The position numbers and the translations under genes are program-made. Source: Gammaproteobacteria bacterium (GTDB taxonomy: Bacteria; Pseudomonadota; Gammaproteobacteria; Steroidobacterales; Steroidobacteraceae). Taken from it: 7,197 nucleotides of DNA. This document shows positions 1 through 6,435 of the stretch, one piece after another. Where the stretch lies: positions 1-7,197 of the forward strand of contig JADLDF010000235.1 in assembly GCA_020846815.1 (NCBI GenBank), given 5' to 3'. Under the pieces are notes generated by a model. The model did not search any database and had not been told where the DNA came from. It was given only the letters and a program-made list of their open reading frames with translations. Every line of letters begins with the position of its first letter. The stretch's first letter is position 1.

Positions 1-309
1 CGCGGCCGCATCGTCGCCGACCAGACGCCGCAGCAGCTCGCGGCGCGCTCGCGCTACCACAATGCCGTGTCGTTCCGCGTCGACGACGAGGCGCAGGCGG
101 CGCGCATCCGCGCGGCGCTGGAAGGTCTCGCGGAAATCGCCGCCGTGGAATACGAGCCGCGCGCTGCGCGGGTGACCGCGCTGCCGCAGGGCGGCGCCGC
201 GATCCTCGCGCCCGTGCAGTCGGTCGCGGCGCGCGAGGGCGCCAGCCTGCGCGAGCTGCAGCTCGAGGCCGGCCGGCTCGACGAAGTGTTCCGCACGATC
301 ACCGCCTGA
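1..309 (+). CDS. ABC transporter ATP-binding protein, GldA-like (C-terminal fragment)
   Basis: The reading frame is open from base 1 to a TGA at 307-309, giving the last 102 residues; the start and the Walker A, signature and Walker B motifs lie left of the window. The visible part begins RGRIVADQTPQQLAAR, the typical end of an ABC ATPase core, where the last strand is followed by a gene-specific tail. It then runs into a small alpha/beta domain like the DUF4162 tail of ABC-2 type exporter ATPases, ending in the characteristic LDEVFRTIT. Family knowledge: such ATPases power a membrane permease encoded next door. The permease starts 27 bases downstream, and GldG-like and DUF4340 genes follow, so this is inferred to be the GldA-type motor of that transporter at the cytoplasmic face of the inner membrane. 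GTG at 67 is internal, not a start. Identity as an ABC ATPase is secure from context and tail; the subfamily is inferred. Confidence 0.85.
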   Translation, partial: RGRIVADQTPQQLAARSRYHNAVSFRVDDEAQAARIRAALEGLAEIAAVEYEPRAARVTALPQGGAAILAPVQSVAAREGASLRELQLEAGRLDEVFRTITA

Positions 310-322
310 GGCGGGCCTCAGG
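305..322 (+). other. Perfect intercistronic inverted repeat over the ATPase stop codon
   Basis: CCTGAGG (305-311) and CCTCAGG (316-322) are perfect reverse complements around a 4-base loop, CGGG. In mRNA this is a 7-bp GC-rich hairpin that contains the TGA stop (307-309) of the ATPase gene and ends 4 bases before the GGAG ribosome-binding site of the permease gene. No T-tract follows (the next bases are AAACGGAG), so it does not look like an intrinsic terminator. It could tune translation between the two genes or stabilise a processed end; that is inference. Confidence 0.45.
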
Positions 323-336
323 AAACGGAGCTCCCC

Positions 337-1071
337 GTGCGCATCATCGGCATCCTGTTCCGGCGCGAGCTCGCGAGCTACTTCGCGACGCCGCTCGCCT
401 ACGTGTTCATCCTGATCTTCCTGGTGCTGGCCTCGGCCTTCACTTTCTATCTCGGCGGTTTCTACGAGCGCGGCCAGGCGGACCTCGCGCCGTTCTTCAA
501 CTTCCTGCCCTGGCTCTACCTGTTCCTGATCCCGGCGATTTCCATGCGCCTCTGGGCCGAGGAACGGCGCAGCGGCAGCATCGAGCTGCTGCTGACCCAG
601 CCGATCACGCTCTGGCAGGCCGTGCTCGGCAAGTTCCTCGCCGCCTGGGCGTTCGCGGGCATCGCACTGGCGCTGACCTTCCCGCTGTGGATCACGGTCG
701 CCTACCTCGGCGCGCCCGACCATGGCGCCATCGTCACGGGCTATCTGGGCGCGCTGCTGATGGCGGGCGGCTTCCTCGCGATCGGCTCCTGCATGTCGGC
801 GCTGACGCGCAACCAGGTCATCGCCTTCATCCTCGGCGTCGTCGCCTGCTTCGTGTTCCTGCTCGCGGGCTTTCCGCTGGTGCTCGACGCGTTCCGTGCC
901 TGGGCGCCGCAGGGGCTGGTCGAGGCGATCGCCTCGCTGTCCTTCCTGACCCACTTCGAGGCCCTGTCGAAGGGCGTGATCGACCTGCGCGACGTGCTCT
1001 ATTTCGGCATGACCATCGCGTTCTTCCTCGTGGTGACGAGCGTCGTGCTCGACGCCCGCAAGGCCGAGTGA
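337..1071 (+). CDS. ABC-2 type transporter permease, GldF-like
   Basis: A protein of 244 residues, the integral membrane subunit of an ABC-2 family transporter. About six hydrophobic segments are visible, near residues 20-40, 52-70, 100-124, 132-152, 160-184 and 219-238. Between the second and third lies the hallmark cytoplasmic stretch AEERRSGSIELLLTQPI (about 74-90), which in GldF/ABC-2 permeases forms the coupling region contacting the ATPase. The start is GTG at 337, supported by GGAG at 327-330 with a 6-base spacer; the N-terminus MRIIGILFRRELASYFATP is typical of the family, with a short amphipathic helix before the first membrane span. It lies 27 bases after the ATPase gene and 17 before the GldG-like gene, so it is inferred to be the channel of that complex in the inner membrane. 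Substrate unknown. In Bacteroidetes, GldF works with GldA and GldG in gliding; no gliding role can be claimed here. Confidence 0.9.
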   Translation: MRIIGILFRRELASYFATPLAYVFILIFLVLASAFTFYLGGFYERGQADLAPFFNFLPWLYLFLIPAISMRLWAEERRSGSIELLLTQPITLWQAVLGKFLAAWAFAGIALALTFPLWITVAYLGAPDHGAIVTGYLGALLMAGGFLAIGSCMSALTRNQVIAFILGVVACFVFLLAGFPLVLDAFRAWAPQGLVEAIASLSFLTHFEALSKGVIDLRDVLYFGMTIAFFLVVTSVVLDARKAE

Positions 1072-1088
1072 GCACGCGAGGGCAGGCC

Positions 1089-3023
1089 ATGGCGATGAAG
1101 CGATCCACACTCGGTGCCGGCGCGGTCGTGCTGCTCGGCGTGCTGTTCGTCGCGCTGACCGTGCTGTCGGCGAAGCTGCTGCGCGGCGCGCGTCTCGACC
1201 TCACCGAGAACCGGCTCTACACCCTCGCGCCGGGCACGGCGCGCATCGTCGGCAACCTCGCCGAACCGGTGAACCTGTATTTCTTCTTCTCCGCCGAGGG
1301 CTCGACGACCTACCCGGCGCTGCGCACCTACGGCACACGGGTGCGCGAGTTCCTGCAGGAGCTCGTCTCGCGCTCCGGCGGCAAGCTGCGCCTGACGGTC
1401 ATCGATCCGCAGCCGTTCTCCGAAGAGGAGGATCGCGCCGCCGAGCTCGGCGTGCGCGCCGTGCCGCTCGGCGGCGAGGGCAAGTCGTTCTACTTCGGCC
1501 TCGGCGCGACCAATTCCACCGACGGGCGCGCCGCGATCGACTTCTTCGATCCGGCCAAGGAGTCTTTCCTCGAATACGACGTCGCGAAGCTGATCCACCA
1601 GCTCTCGACGCCGCGCAAGCCGGTCGTCGCCTGGCTGTCGTCGCTGCCGATGAGCGGCGGCTTCGACCCGACGAGCGGCCAGGCGAGCGAGCCGTGGCTG
1701 GTGCTCGGCCAGGCCGAGCAGCTGTTCGACGTGCGGCCGCTGCAGATGGATGCCAAGGCGATCGGCGCGGACGTCGACGTGCTCGCCGTCGTACACCCGA
1801 AGGGCCTTTCCCCCGCCACCCAGTACGCCATCGACCAGTTTGCGCTGCGCGGCGGCCACGTGCTGATGTTCGTCGACCCGCTGGCCGAATCCGATCCGTC
1901 GGACGCGGAACCGGGCAATCCGCTGGCCGCGCTCGGCGCCGATCGTGCTTCCGACCCAGGTCGGCTGCTGGCTGCCTGGGGCGTGGCATTCGACCGCGGC
2001 CAGGTCATCGGCGACCTCGAGCGCGGCCTGGTCGTGAGCATGCGCCCCGGCGAGCCACCGACCCGGCACATCGGCATCCTGGGGCTCGACGCGAGCTCGC
2101 TGAACGACGGCGACGTCATCACCGCGACATTGACGTCGGTGAATCTCGCTTCGGCGGGTTTCCTCGCGCCCCAGAAGGATGCGGCCACGAAGTTCGAGCC
2201 GCTGCTCAGCACCAGTACCCAGGCGGCGCCGCTGCCGGCATCGCGCTTCCAGATGCTCATGGACCCGGCGACGCTGCGTGAGGGCTTCCGGCCGACCGGC
2301 CAGCGCTACACGCTCGCGGCCCGCGTCACCGGCAATGTCCGCAGCGCCTTTCCGGACGGCCCGCCGGCAGGCGCCGAGGGCGGCACCGAGACGCACCTCG
2401 CGGCCTCGCGCAAGCCGCTGAACCTCGTGATCGTCGCCGACAGCGACCTGCTCTCGGACTTCCTCTGGGTGCGACAGCAGAACCTCTTCGGGCAACGCGT
2501 CGCCCAGGCCTGGGCGAACAACGGCGACCTCGTCTGGAACGCGCTCGACAACCTCGCGGGCAGCAACGATCTGATCAGCATCCGTGGACGCGCGACCTTC
2601 ACTCGCCCGTTCGACCGCGTCGATGCGCTGCGCCTCTCGGCCGAGGATCGTTTCCGCGCCAAGGAGCAGGAACTCGAGCAGCAACTGCAGGACACGGAGC
2701 AGAAGCTCGCCGCGCTCGAGACCGGCCGCAACGAGTCGTCCGAGATGCTGCTGACGCCCGAACAGGAACAGGAGCTCGAACGCTTCCAGCGCGAGAAGCT
2801 GCGCATCCGCAAGGAGTTGCGCGACGTGCGCCTGCAGCTCGACCAGGACATCCGCGAGCTCGGCAACCGGCTCAGGTTCACCAACATCGTGGTCGTGCCG
2901 CTGATCTTCGCCGGCCTCACGCTGCTGGTCGCGGTCTGGCGACGCCGCCGGCAGGCCGCGATCGCGATGCTGCAACGCGACCGGGAGCGGCTGCCCGGCG
3001 CGGGCGGCCAGGCCGGCACATGA
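1089..3023 (+). CDS. GldG-like ABC transporter auxiliary protein (GIFT/ABC_transp_aux family)
   Basis: A protein of 644 residues. One N-terminal membrane span (about 10-28) is followed by the family motif LDLTENRLYTLAPGT, then a large domain expected in the periplasm. Blocks typical of the GldG / ABC_transp_aux (GIFT) family are KPVVAWLSSLPM (from about 177), GHVLMFVDPLAE (about 256-267) and LNLVIVADSDLLSD (about 444-457). Residues about 515-600 are a charged coiled coil rich in E, Q, K and L. A second span (about 600-617) ends in a basic tail (WRRRRQ), so both ends sit in the cytoplasm. I chose ATG at 1089 because GAGGG at 1078-1082 lies 6 bases ahead. GTG at 1068, overlapping the permease stop, is an in-frame alternative adding seven residues. 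The open frame continues back to about 687, but that part only shadows the permease. Role inferred: substrate handling or mechanical coupling for the ABC complex; biochemical function unknown. Confidence 0.88.
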   Translation: MAMKRSTLGAGAVVLLGVLFVALTVLSAKLLRGARLDLTENRLYTLAPGTARIVGNLAEPVNLYFFFSAEGSTTYPALRTYGTRVREFLQELVSRSGGKLRLTVIDPQPFSEEEDRAAELGVRAVPLGGEGKSFYFGLGATNSTDGRAAIDFFDPAKESFLEYDVAKLIHQLSTPRKPVVAWLSSLPMSGGFDPTSGQASEPWLVLGQAEQLFDVRPLQMDAKAIGADVDVLAVVHPKGLSPATQYAIDQFALRGGHVLMFVDPLAESDPSDAEPGNPLAALGADRASDPGRLLAAWGVAFDRGQVIGDLERGLVVSMRPGEPPTRHIGILGLDASSLNDGDVITATLTSVNLASAGFLAPQKDAATKFEPLLSTSTQAAPLPASRFQMLMDPATLREGFRPTGQRYTLAARVTGNVRSAFPDGPPAGAEGGTETHLAASRKPLNLVIVADSDLLSDFLWVRQQNLFGQRVAQAWANNGDLVWNALDNLAGSNDLISIRGRATFTRPFDRVDALRLSAEDRFRAKEQELEQQLQDTEQKLAALETGRNESSEMLLTPEQEQELERFQREKLRIRKELRDVRLQLDQDIRELGNRLRFTNIVVVPLIFAGLTLLVAVWRRRRQAAIAMLQRDRERLPGAGGQAGT

Positions 3024-4159
3024 CACCGCCGCGTCTGGCCCTGCTGGCGCTCGCCGCCCTCGCCGCCACCGGCGGTGCGCTCTGGCTGTCCTCGCAGCGG
3101 CATCTCGAACGCGCCGTGGGCGTCGGCGAGCCGGTGCTGCCGCAGCTGCGAGCAGCGATAAACGACGTCGCGCAGCTGCGGCTGTCGCGCGGCGACGGCG
3201 CGCTCGTGACGCTGCGCCGCGGCGAGCAGGGCTGGAACGTCGTCGAGCGCGGCTGGAACGCCGACGCCGGCAAGGTCCGCAAGCTGCTGCTCGATCTGTC
3301 CGCACTCGCGATCGTCGAGGAAAAGACCCACGATCCCGCGCGCTATCCCGTGCTCGGCGTCGAGGATGTCGCCGGCCCGACGGCTGCCGGTACGCGCCTC
3401 GACGTGAAGACTGCGCGGGGCGCGATCCACTCGCTGATCGTCGGCAAGACCTCGGGTGCACGCGAGAGCTACGTGCGTGCCGTCGGTGCGGCGCCGAGCT
3501 ACCTCGCGAGCCCCCAGATCGCGGTCGAGACGGTCCCGGCACGCTGGCTCGACACCGCGCTGCTCGACGTCGCCGCCGCGGAGGTGCGCGCCGTGACCGT
3601 GCAGCCGCGTGGCCGGCCCGCCCGCACTTTCGAGGGGCCGCAACTCACACCCGAGCTCGCCGGCGCCCTCGCCGGCCTCACGCTCGAGGATGTCCGCGTC
3701 CGCGCGCTCGAGTCCTCCGGTGGCCCGCCGGCCGCGCCCGCCGCCGCACGCCTGAGCTATGTCACCTGGGACGGGCTGACGCTCGAGCTCGAGGGGCGCG
3801 AGGACGGCGCGCGACGCTGGATCAGCGTGGCTGCGGCCTTCGATGCCGCCGCAGCACGCCCGCGGCCGACACCGCCATCCGCTGCGGCAACACCCGACGC
3901 TGCTGCCATCGCCGCGGCAACACCCGATGCCACCTCGCCCGTGGCAGCCGATGTGGCGACGTCGGCTGCGGCCGCGCCCGAAGCCGGCGCCCTCTCCGAC
4001 ACAGGCCGCGGCGCTGCCAACACCGATCCGAAGGCAAGAGCTGCGGCGATCGCGCAGCGCACCGCGGGCCGCGAGTTCGAGATTCCCGCCTACCGCTACG
4101 CCACGCTGTTCGGCGGCGACGCCCCCGCGGCTTCGGCTGCGCCTCGGCCGGCCGACTAG
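3020..4159 (+). CDS. DUF4340 domain-containing membrane-anchored protein
   Basis: A protein of 379 residues whose ATG overlaps the stop of the GldG-like gene (ATGA, 3020-3023), so translation is probably coupled; no strong ribosome-binding site is visible. The N-terminus (residues 5-24) is one hydrophobic segment, an uncleaved anchor or signal peptide, putting the rest in the periplasm. The body carries DUF4340 features: repeated beta-rich segments such as VTLRRGEQGWNVVERG, a helix around KVRKLLLDLSAL, EEKTHDPARYPVLGVED (about residues 99-115), and the SLIVGKTSGARESYVRA strand block. Residues about 273-340 are an Ala/Pro/Thr/Asp-rich low-complexity stretch, followed by the conserved-looking end FEIPAYRYATLF. 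DUF4340 genes commonly follow gldG homologues in proteobacteria, so this is inferred to be a partner of the transporter; no activity is known. Its TAG stop directly touches the stop of the opposing lptG. Confidence 0.85.
   Translation: MTPPRLALLALAALAATGGALWLSSQRHLERAVGVGEPVLPQLRAAINDVAQLRLSRGDGALVTLRRGEQGWNVVERGWNADAGKVRKLLLDLSALAIVEEKTHDPARYPVLGVEDVAGPTAAGTRLDVKTARGAIHSLIVGKTSGARESYVRAVGAAPSYLASPQIAVETVPARWLDTALLDVAAAEVRAVTVQPRGRPARTFEGPQLTPELAGALAGLTLEDVRVRALESSGGPPAAPAAARLSYVTWDGLTLELEGREDGARRWISVAAAFDAAAARPRPTPPSAAATPDAAAIAAATPDATSPVAADVATSAAAAPEAGALSDTGRGAANTDPKARAAAIAQRTAGREFEIPAYRYATLFGGDAPAASAAPRPAD
3884..3927 (+). repeat. Short tandem duplication inside the alanine-rich region of the DUF4340 gene
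   Basis: The 14-mer GCGGCAACACCCGA occurs at 3884-3897 and again at 3914-3927, a 30-base period. The period is a multiple of three, so the protein repeats AAATPDA in frame. This suggests the linker grew by local duplication or slippage without breaking the frame. Confidence 0.6.
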
Positions 4160-5227
4160 CTAGCGCGTCCGCGCGATCAGCGTCAGCGCAGCCATCGCCA
4201 GCAACGCGGTCGGGATCCAGGCGAGCACGACCGGATCGAGGTCGAAAACGATCGCGCCGCTCTCGAGCATGCGCTGCAGCAGGAAGAAGCCGATGCCGAT
4301 CAGCAGGCCCGCCGTCGTGCGCGCGCCGCCGCCGGAGGAACGCAGCGAGCCGAACACGAAGGGCACGGCCACCAGCACTCCGAACAGCACGGCCACGGTG
4401 CGCGCGATCCGCGACCAGAATGCGAACAGCGTCGGACGGGCATCGAGCTCGTTCGCCTGCAGGTGCCCGATCAGCCGCCACAGCGTCGCCGAGGGCAGCT
4501 GGCTCGGCGACGTGGCTGCGATGCCGACGAACTCGGCGCTGACATTGGACTGCAGCGCGCGCGTCGGCTCGCGCCGCGCAGCCACCGTATCGCCGTCGAA
4601 ACGCGACTCCGCATACTGCGCCAGGCGCCAGCCGCCGGCCGGGTCGGCGGTCGCGGAGGCGGCCCGGCCCACGGCGCGCAGGCGATGCTCCGCATCGAGC
4701 TCGAACACCATCATGCCGCCGAATTCGGTGTCGCCCGACTGGCGCTCGACATTGACCAGCAGGTCGCCGTCGCGCACCCAGGCGCCGCCGCGCCCCGCGA
4801 AGCTGACGTTGTCGAACTTGCCGAAGGCCTTCTGCTGCCGCGCGAGCTGCTGCATCGGCGGCGCCAGTACCTCGCCGAGTACCGCCCCGAAGGCGGCGAG
4901 CACCAGTCCCGCGACCAGCGCCGCGCGTGCGATCCGCCAGACCGAGAGGCCGGCTGCACGCATCACGGTGATCTCACTGCCGCGGGCCAGTGCGCCGAGC
5001 CCGATCAGACTGCCGATCAGCGCACTGATCGGCAGCAGTTCCCAGGCCTGCTGCGGCAGATTCAACAGTACGAAACCGAAAGCATCCACGGCCGTGTAGC
5101 GTCCGACGCCGATGTCGTCCTGCTGGCCGATGAACAGGAACAGCCCGCCGAGCGTCAGGAACACCACCATGACCAGCAGCACGGCACCTAGGATCGAGCG
5201 CAGCAGGTAGCGATCGAGCGTCGTCAT
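4160..5227 (-). CDS. lptG: LPS export system permease LptG
   Basis: A protein of 355 residues (about 360 in E. coli). LptG pairs with LptF as the transmembrane half of LptB2FG, which uses ATP hydrolysis by LptB to pull lipopolysaccharide out of the inner membrane and push it to LptC and the periplasmic bridge. Three N-terminal spans (about 12-34, 63-82, 100-122), a periplasmic beta-jellyroll-like domain (about 123-265) and three C-terminal spans (about 276-293, 303-322, 333-351) give the family topology. Family motifs include LDRYLLRSI at the start, LGALARGSEITVMRAAGLS (about 78-94), which forms the cytoplasmic coupling helix, and PFVFGSLRS near 289-297. The ATG (5225-5227) overlaps the lptF stop as ATGA, and the upstream sequence lacks a clear ribosome-binding site, so translation is probably coupled to lptF. 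Assignment as LptG rather than LptF rests on gene order and these motifs. Confidence 0.95.
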   Translation of the reverse strand: MTTLDRYLLRSILGAVLLVMVVFLTLGGLFLFIGQQDDIGVGRYTAVDAFGFVLLNLPQQAWELLPISALIGSLIGLGALARGSEITVMRAAGLSVWRIARAALVAGLVLAAFGAVLGEVLAPPMQQLARQQKAFGKFDNVSFAGRGGAWVRDGDLLVNVERQSGDTEFGGMMVFELDAEHRLRAVGRAASATADPAGGWRLAQYAESRFDGDTVAARREPTRALQSNVSAEFVGIAATSPSQLPSATLWRLIGHLQANELDARPTLFAFWSRIARTVAVLFGVLVAVPFVFGSLRSSGGGARTTAGLLIGIGFFLLQRMLESGAIVFDLDPVVLAWIPTALLAMAALTLIARTR

Positions 5228-6321
5228 GCCGCCACCGCCGCGTCGCGATGCCGCAGGCGCGCCCGCCAGCCGGGCACGACGATGACCAGCAGCGCCAGGG
5301 CCACGACCACCGCGTGCACCCACCACAGGCCGAGCGCCTCGGGCAGCGTGCCGCGCTCGATCCAGACCTTGGCGGCGGACGCGAGACTGACGTAGACGAA
5401 GTAGATCACGACCGCGACCCAGACCCGCGAATAGCGCCCCTGGCGCGGCCGCAGACGCGACAGCGGCACGGCCAGCAGCGTCAGCGCCACGGCCATGACC
5501 GGCAGCGCGATGCGCCAGTGCAGCTCGGCCCGCTCCTCGAGGTCGACGGAAGCGAGCAGCGCCCGGGTCGGCCGCGCCTGGAGCGCGGTCTGCGCGGCAC
5601 CGGCCGCAGGCAGCCGGACCGGAATCACGTTCTCGGCGAAGCGCACGATTCGGAACTGTGCGCTGCCCGGAACGCCCTCGTAGCGCTCGCCGTCGTAGAG
5701 CGTCATGGTGTGCAGCGAGCCATCGGCCGAGATCGCATGGCGGGCGCGCCGCGCGACCGCGATCTCGTAGCGATTGCGGTGGTTGCGCTTGACGAAGACC
5801 CGCTCGAGCAGGCCATCGGCGCCGGCCGCCTCGGCGTAGACGACCGTGCCGCCGCCGCCGAAGCTGCGGAACTTGCCGGGCGCGATCGCCGCGAACTGCC
5901 CGGCGCGCGCCGCCGCATCGCGCAGCTCGTAGACCTTGGCCGCGGCCGCCGGCGCCACGCCCAGCGTCAGCCAGGCGAGCAGCGCCGTCACCAGCGCCGT
6001 CAGGGCGAGCATCGGTCCGTAGATCCGCGAAGGCCCGACGCCGCAGGCGAAGGCCGCCGTCATCTCGCTGTCGTGATAGAGACGGCCGAAGGCGAGCACG
6101 ACGCCGAGCAGCAGCCCGACCGGCAGCAGCACGGCGACGTTCTGTACGGCGCTGAGGCCGATCAGCTCGAGCACCATGCCGCGCGGATACTGGAACTCCG
6201 CCGCGCGGTCGAGCACGCGCGCGACCTGGTTGGTCAGCAGGATCACGAGCAGCACGCTCGTGACCCCGAGCCAGCTGGCGATGACCTGGCGCAGGATGTA
6301 GCGGTCTAAGATACGGCCCAA
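5224..6321 (-). CDS. lptF: LPS export system permease LptF
   Basis: A protein of 365 residues, matching the usual LptF length (366 in E. coli). It is the second inner-membrane permease of LptB2FG. Spans lie at about 12-31, 49-78 and 102-122, then a periplasmic domain (about 125-265), then spans at about 270-287, 300-320 and 332-350. Clear family motifs are LDRYILRQV at the N-terminus, FGRLYHDSEMTAAFACG (about 78-94, the coupling helix facing LptB), and VPLSRLRPRQGRYSRVW (about 285-301), strongly characteristic of LptF. The start appears to be TTG (6319-6321): no ATG or GTG lies in frame upstream before a TAG 18 codons back, and starting later would remove the conserved N-terminal helix. The ribosome-binding site is weak (GGGAA about 10 bases upstream). 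Codon 5 is a rare TTA. It is essential in most LPS-producing bacteria and is divergent from pepA, as in E. coli. Confidence 0.95.
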   Translation of the reverse strand: MGRILDRYILRQVIASWLGVTSVLLVILLTNQVARVLDRAAEFQYPRGMVLELIGLSAVQNVAVLLPVGLLLGVVLAFGRLYHDSEMTAAFACGVGPSRIYGPMLALTALVTALLAWLTLGVAPAAAAKVYELRDAAARAGQFAAIAPGKFRSFGGGGTVVYAEAAGADGLLERVFVKRNHRNRYEIAVARRARHAISADGSLHTMTLYDGERYEGVPGSAQFRIVRFAENVIPVRLPAAGAAQTALQARPTRALLASVDLEERAELHWRIALPVMAVALTLLAVPLSRLRPRQGRYSRVWVAVVIYFVYVSLASAAKVWIERGTLPEALGLWWVHAVVVALALLVIVVPGWRARLRHRDAAVAA

Positions 6322-6343
6322 GGCCAGGGGTTCCCGGTTCGGA

Positions 6344-6349
6344 TAGAAT
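6344..6349 (+). promoter_or_regulatory. pepA: Candidate -10 element for pepA
   Basis: TAGAAT matches the sigma-70 consensus TATAAT at five of six positions and sits 86 bases before the pepA ATG. No convincing -35 hexamer lies 16-18 bases upstream and there is no extended TG, so a promoter here would need an activator or be weak. Transcription would start near 6356. Confidence 0.3.
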
Positions 6350-6371
6350 CGTCTGCAGGTCCGACCCAGCT

Positions 6372-6400
6372 ACGTTAGTGCACCGGCCGCCGCGCCTCAA
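6372..6400 (-). promoter_or_regulatory. lptF: Candidate promoter for lptFG
   Basis: Read on the minus strand, TTGAGG (6400-6395; four of six matches to TTGACA) is followed after exactly 17 bases by TAACGT (6377-6372; three of six matches to TATAAT). The spacing is ideal for sigma-70, but the -10 match is poor. Transcription would start near 6365, giving a leader of about 45 bases before the lptF TTG. Confidence 0.25.
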
Positions 6401-6416
6401 CGGGCACGCGGCCGCC

Positions 6417-6426
6417 GGAGCGGAGG
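6417..6426 (+). promoter_or_regulatory. pepA: Ribosome-binding site of pepA
   Basis: The stretch GGAGCGGAGG ends in a strong Shine-Dalgarno match, GGAGG (6422-6426), with a 9-base spacer to the ATG at 6436. This fixes the pepA start and contrasts with the weak site in front of the divergent lptF. Confidence 0.7.
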
Positions 6427-6435
6427 CACCCCTGC

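Larger units (their letters stand above)
6322..6435. promoter_or_regulatory. Divergent lptF / pepA intergenic region
   Basis: These 114 bases separate the starts of lptF (leftward) and pepA (rightward) and must carry, or lie close to, the promoters for both operons. It includes the most AT-rich patches of the window (GGATAGAATC, TACGTTAGTG). I see no recognisable operator, riboswitch or terminator. Individual promoter candidates are listed separately. Confidence 0.7.

Noticed and set aside
687..1088. Upstream extension of the GldG-like frame into the permease gene
   Set aside because: The extension is arginine-rich and lies wholly within the permease gene; the family N-terminal membrane span starts just after ATG 1089, which has its own ribosome-binding site.
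999..3542. Very long open frame on the minus strand across the GldG-like gene
   Set aside because: Antisense shadow of a GC-rich gene: the translation is arginine/alanine-rich low complexity with no family motifs, while the plus strand encodes clear GldG and DUF4340 proteins.
2306..3643. Second long minus-strand open frame across the gldG/DUF4340 junction
   Set aside because: It crosses two well-supported plus-strand genes, has no recognisable domain, and its composition is that of a GC-rich shadow.
1..4159. Gliding motility operon
   Set aside because: Homology to GldA/F/G does not imply gliding outside Bacteroidetes; no other gliding or type IX secretion genes are in the window.
4160..4180. 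Terminator for the DUF4340 operon just after its stop
   Set aside because: Only a 4-bp stem (GCGC-GTCC-GCGC) is visible, with no T-tract, and it lies inside the lptG coding region.
5248..6309. Long plus-strand open frame opposite lptF
   Set aside because: Its product is rich in H, R, Q, D and G without structure or motifs, and it is antisense to a confidently identified lptF.
5228..6400. Upstream extension of the lptG frame through lptF
   Set aside because: The extension is a shadow of lptF in another frame; real LptG begins at ATG 5227, where the conserved LDRYLLRSI helix starts.
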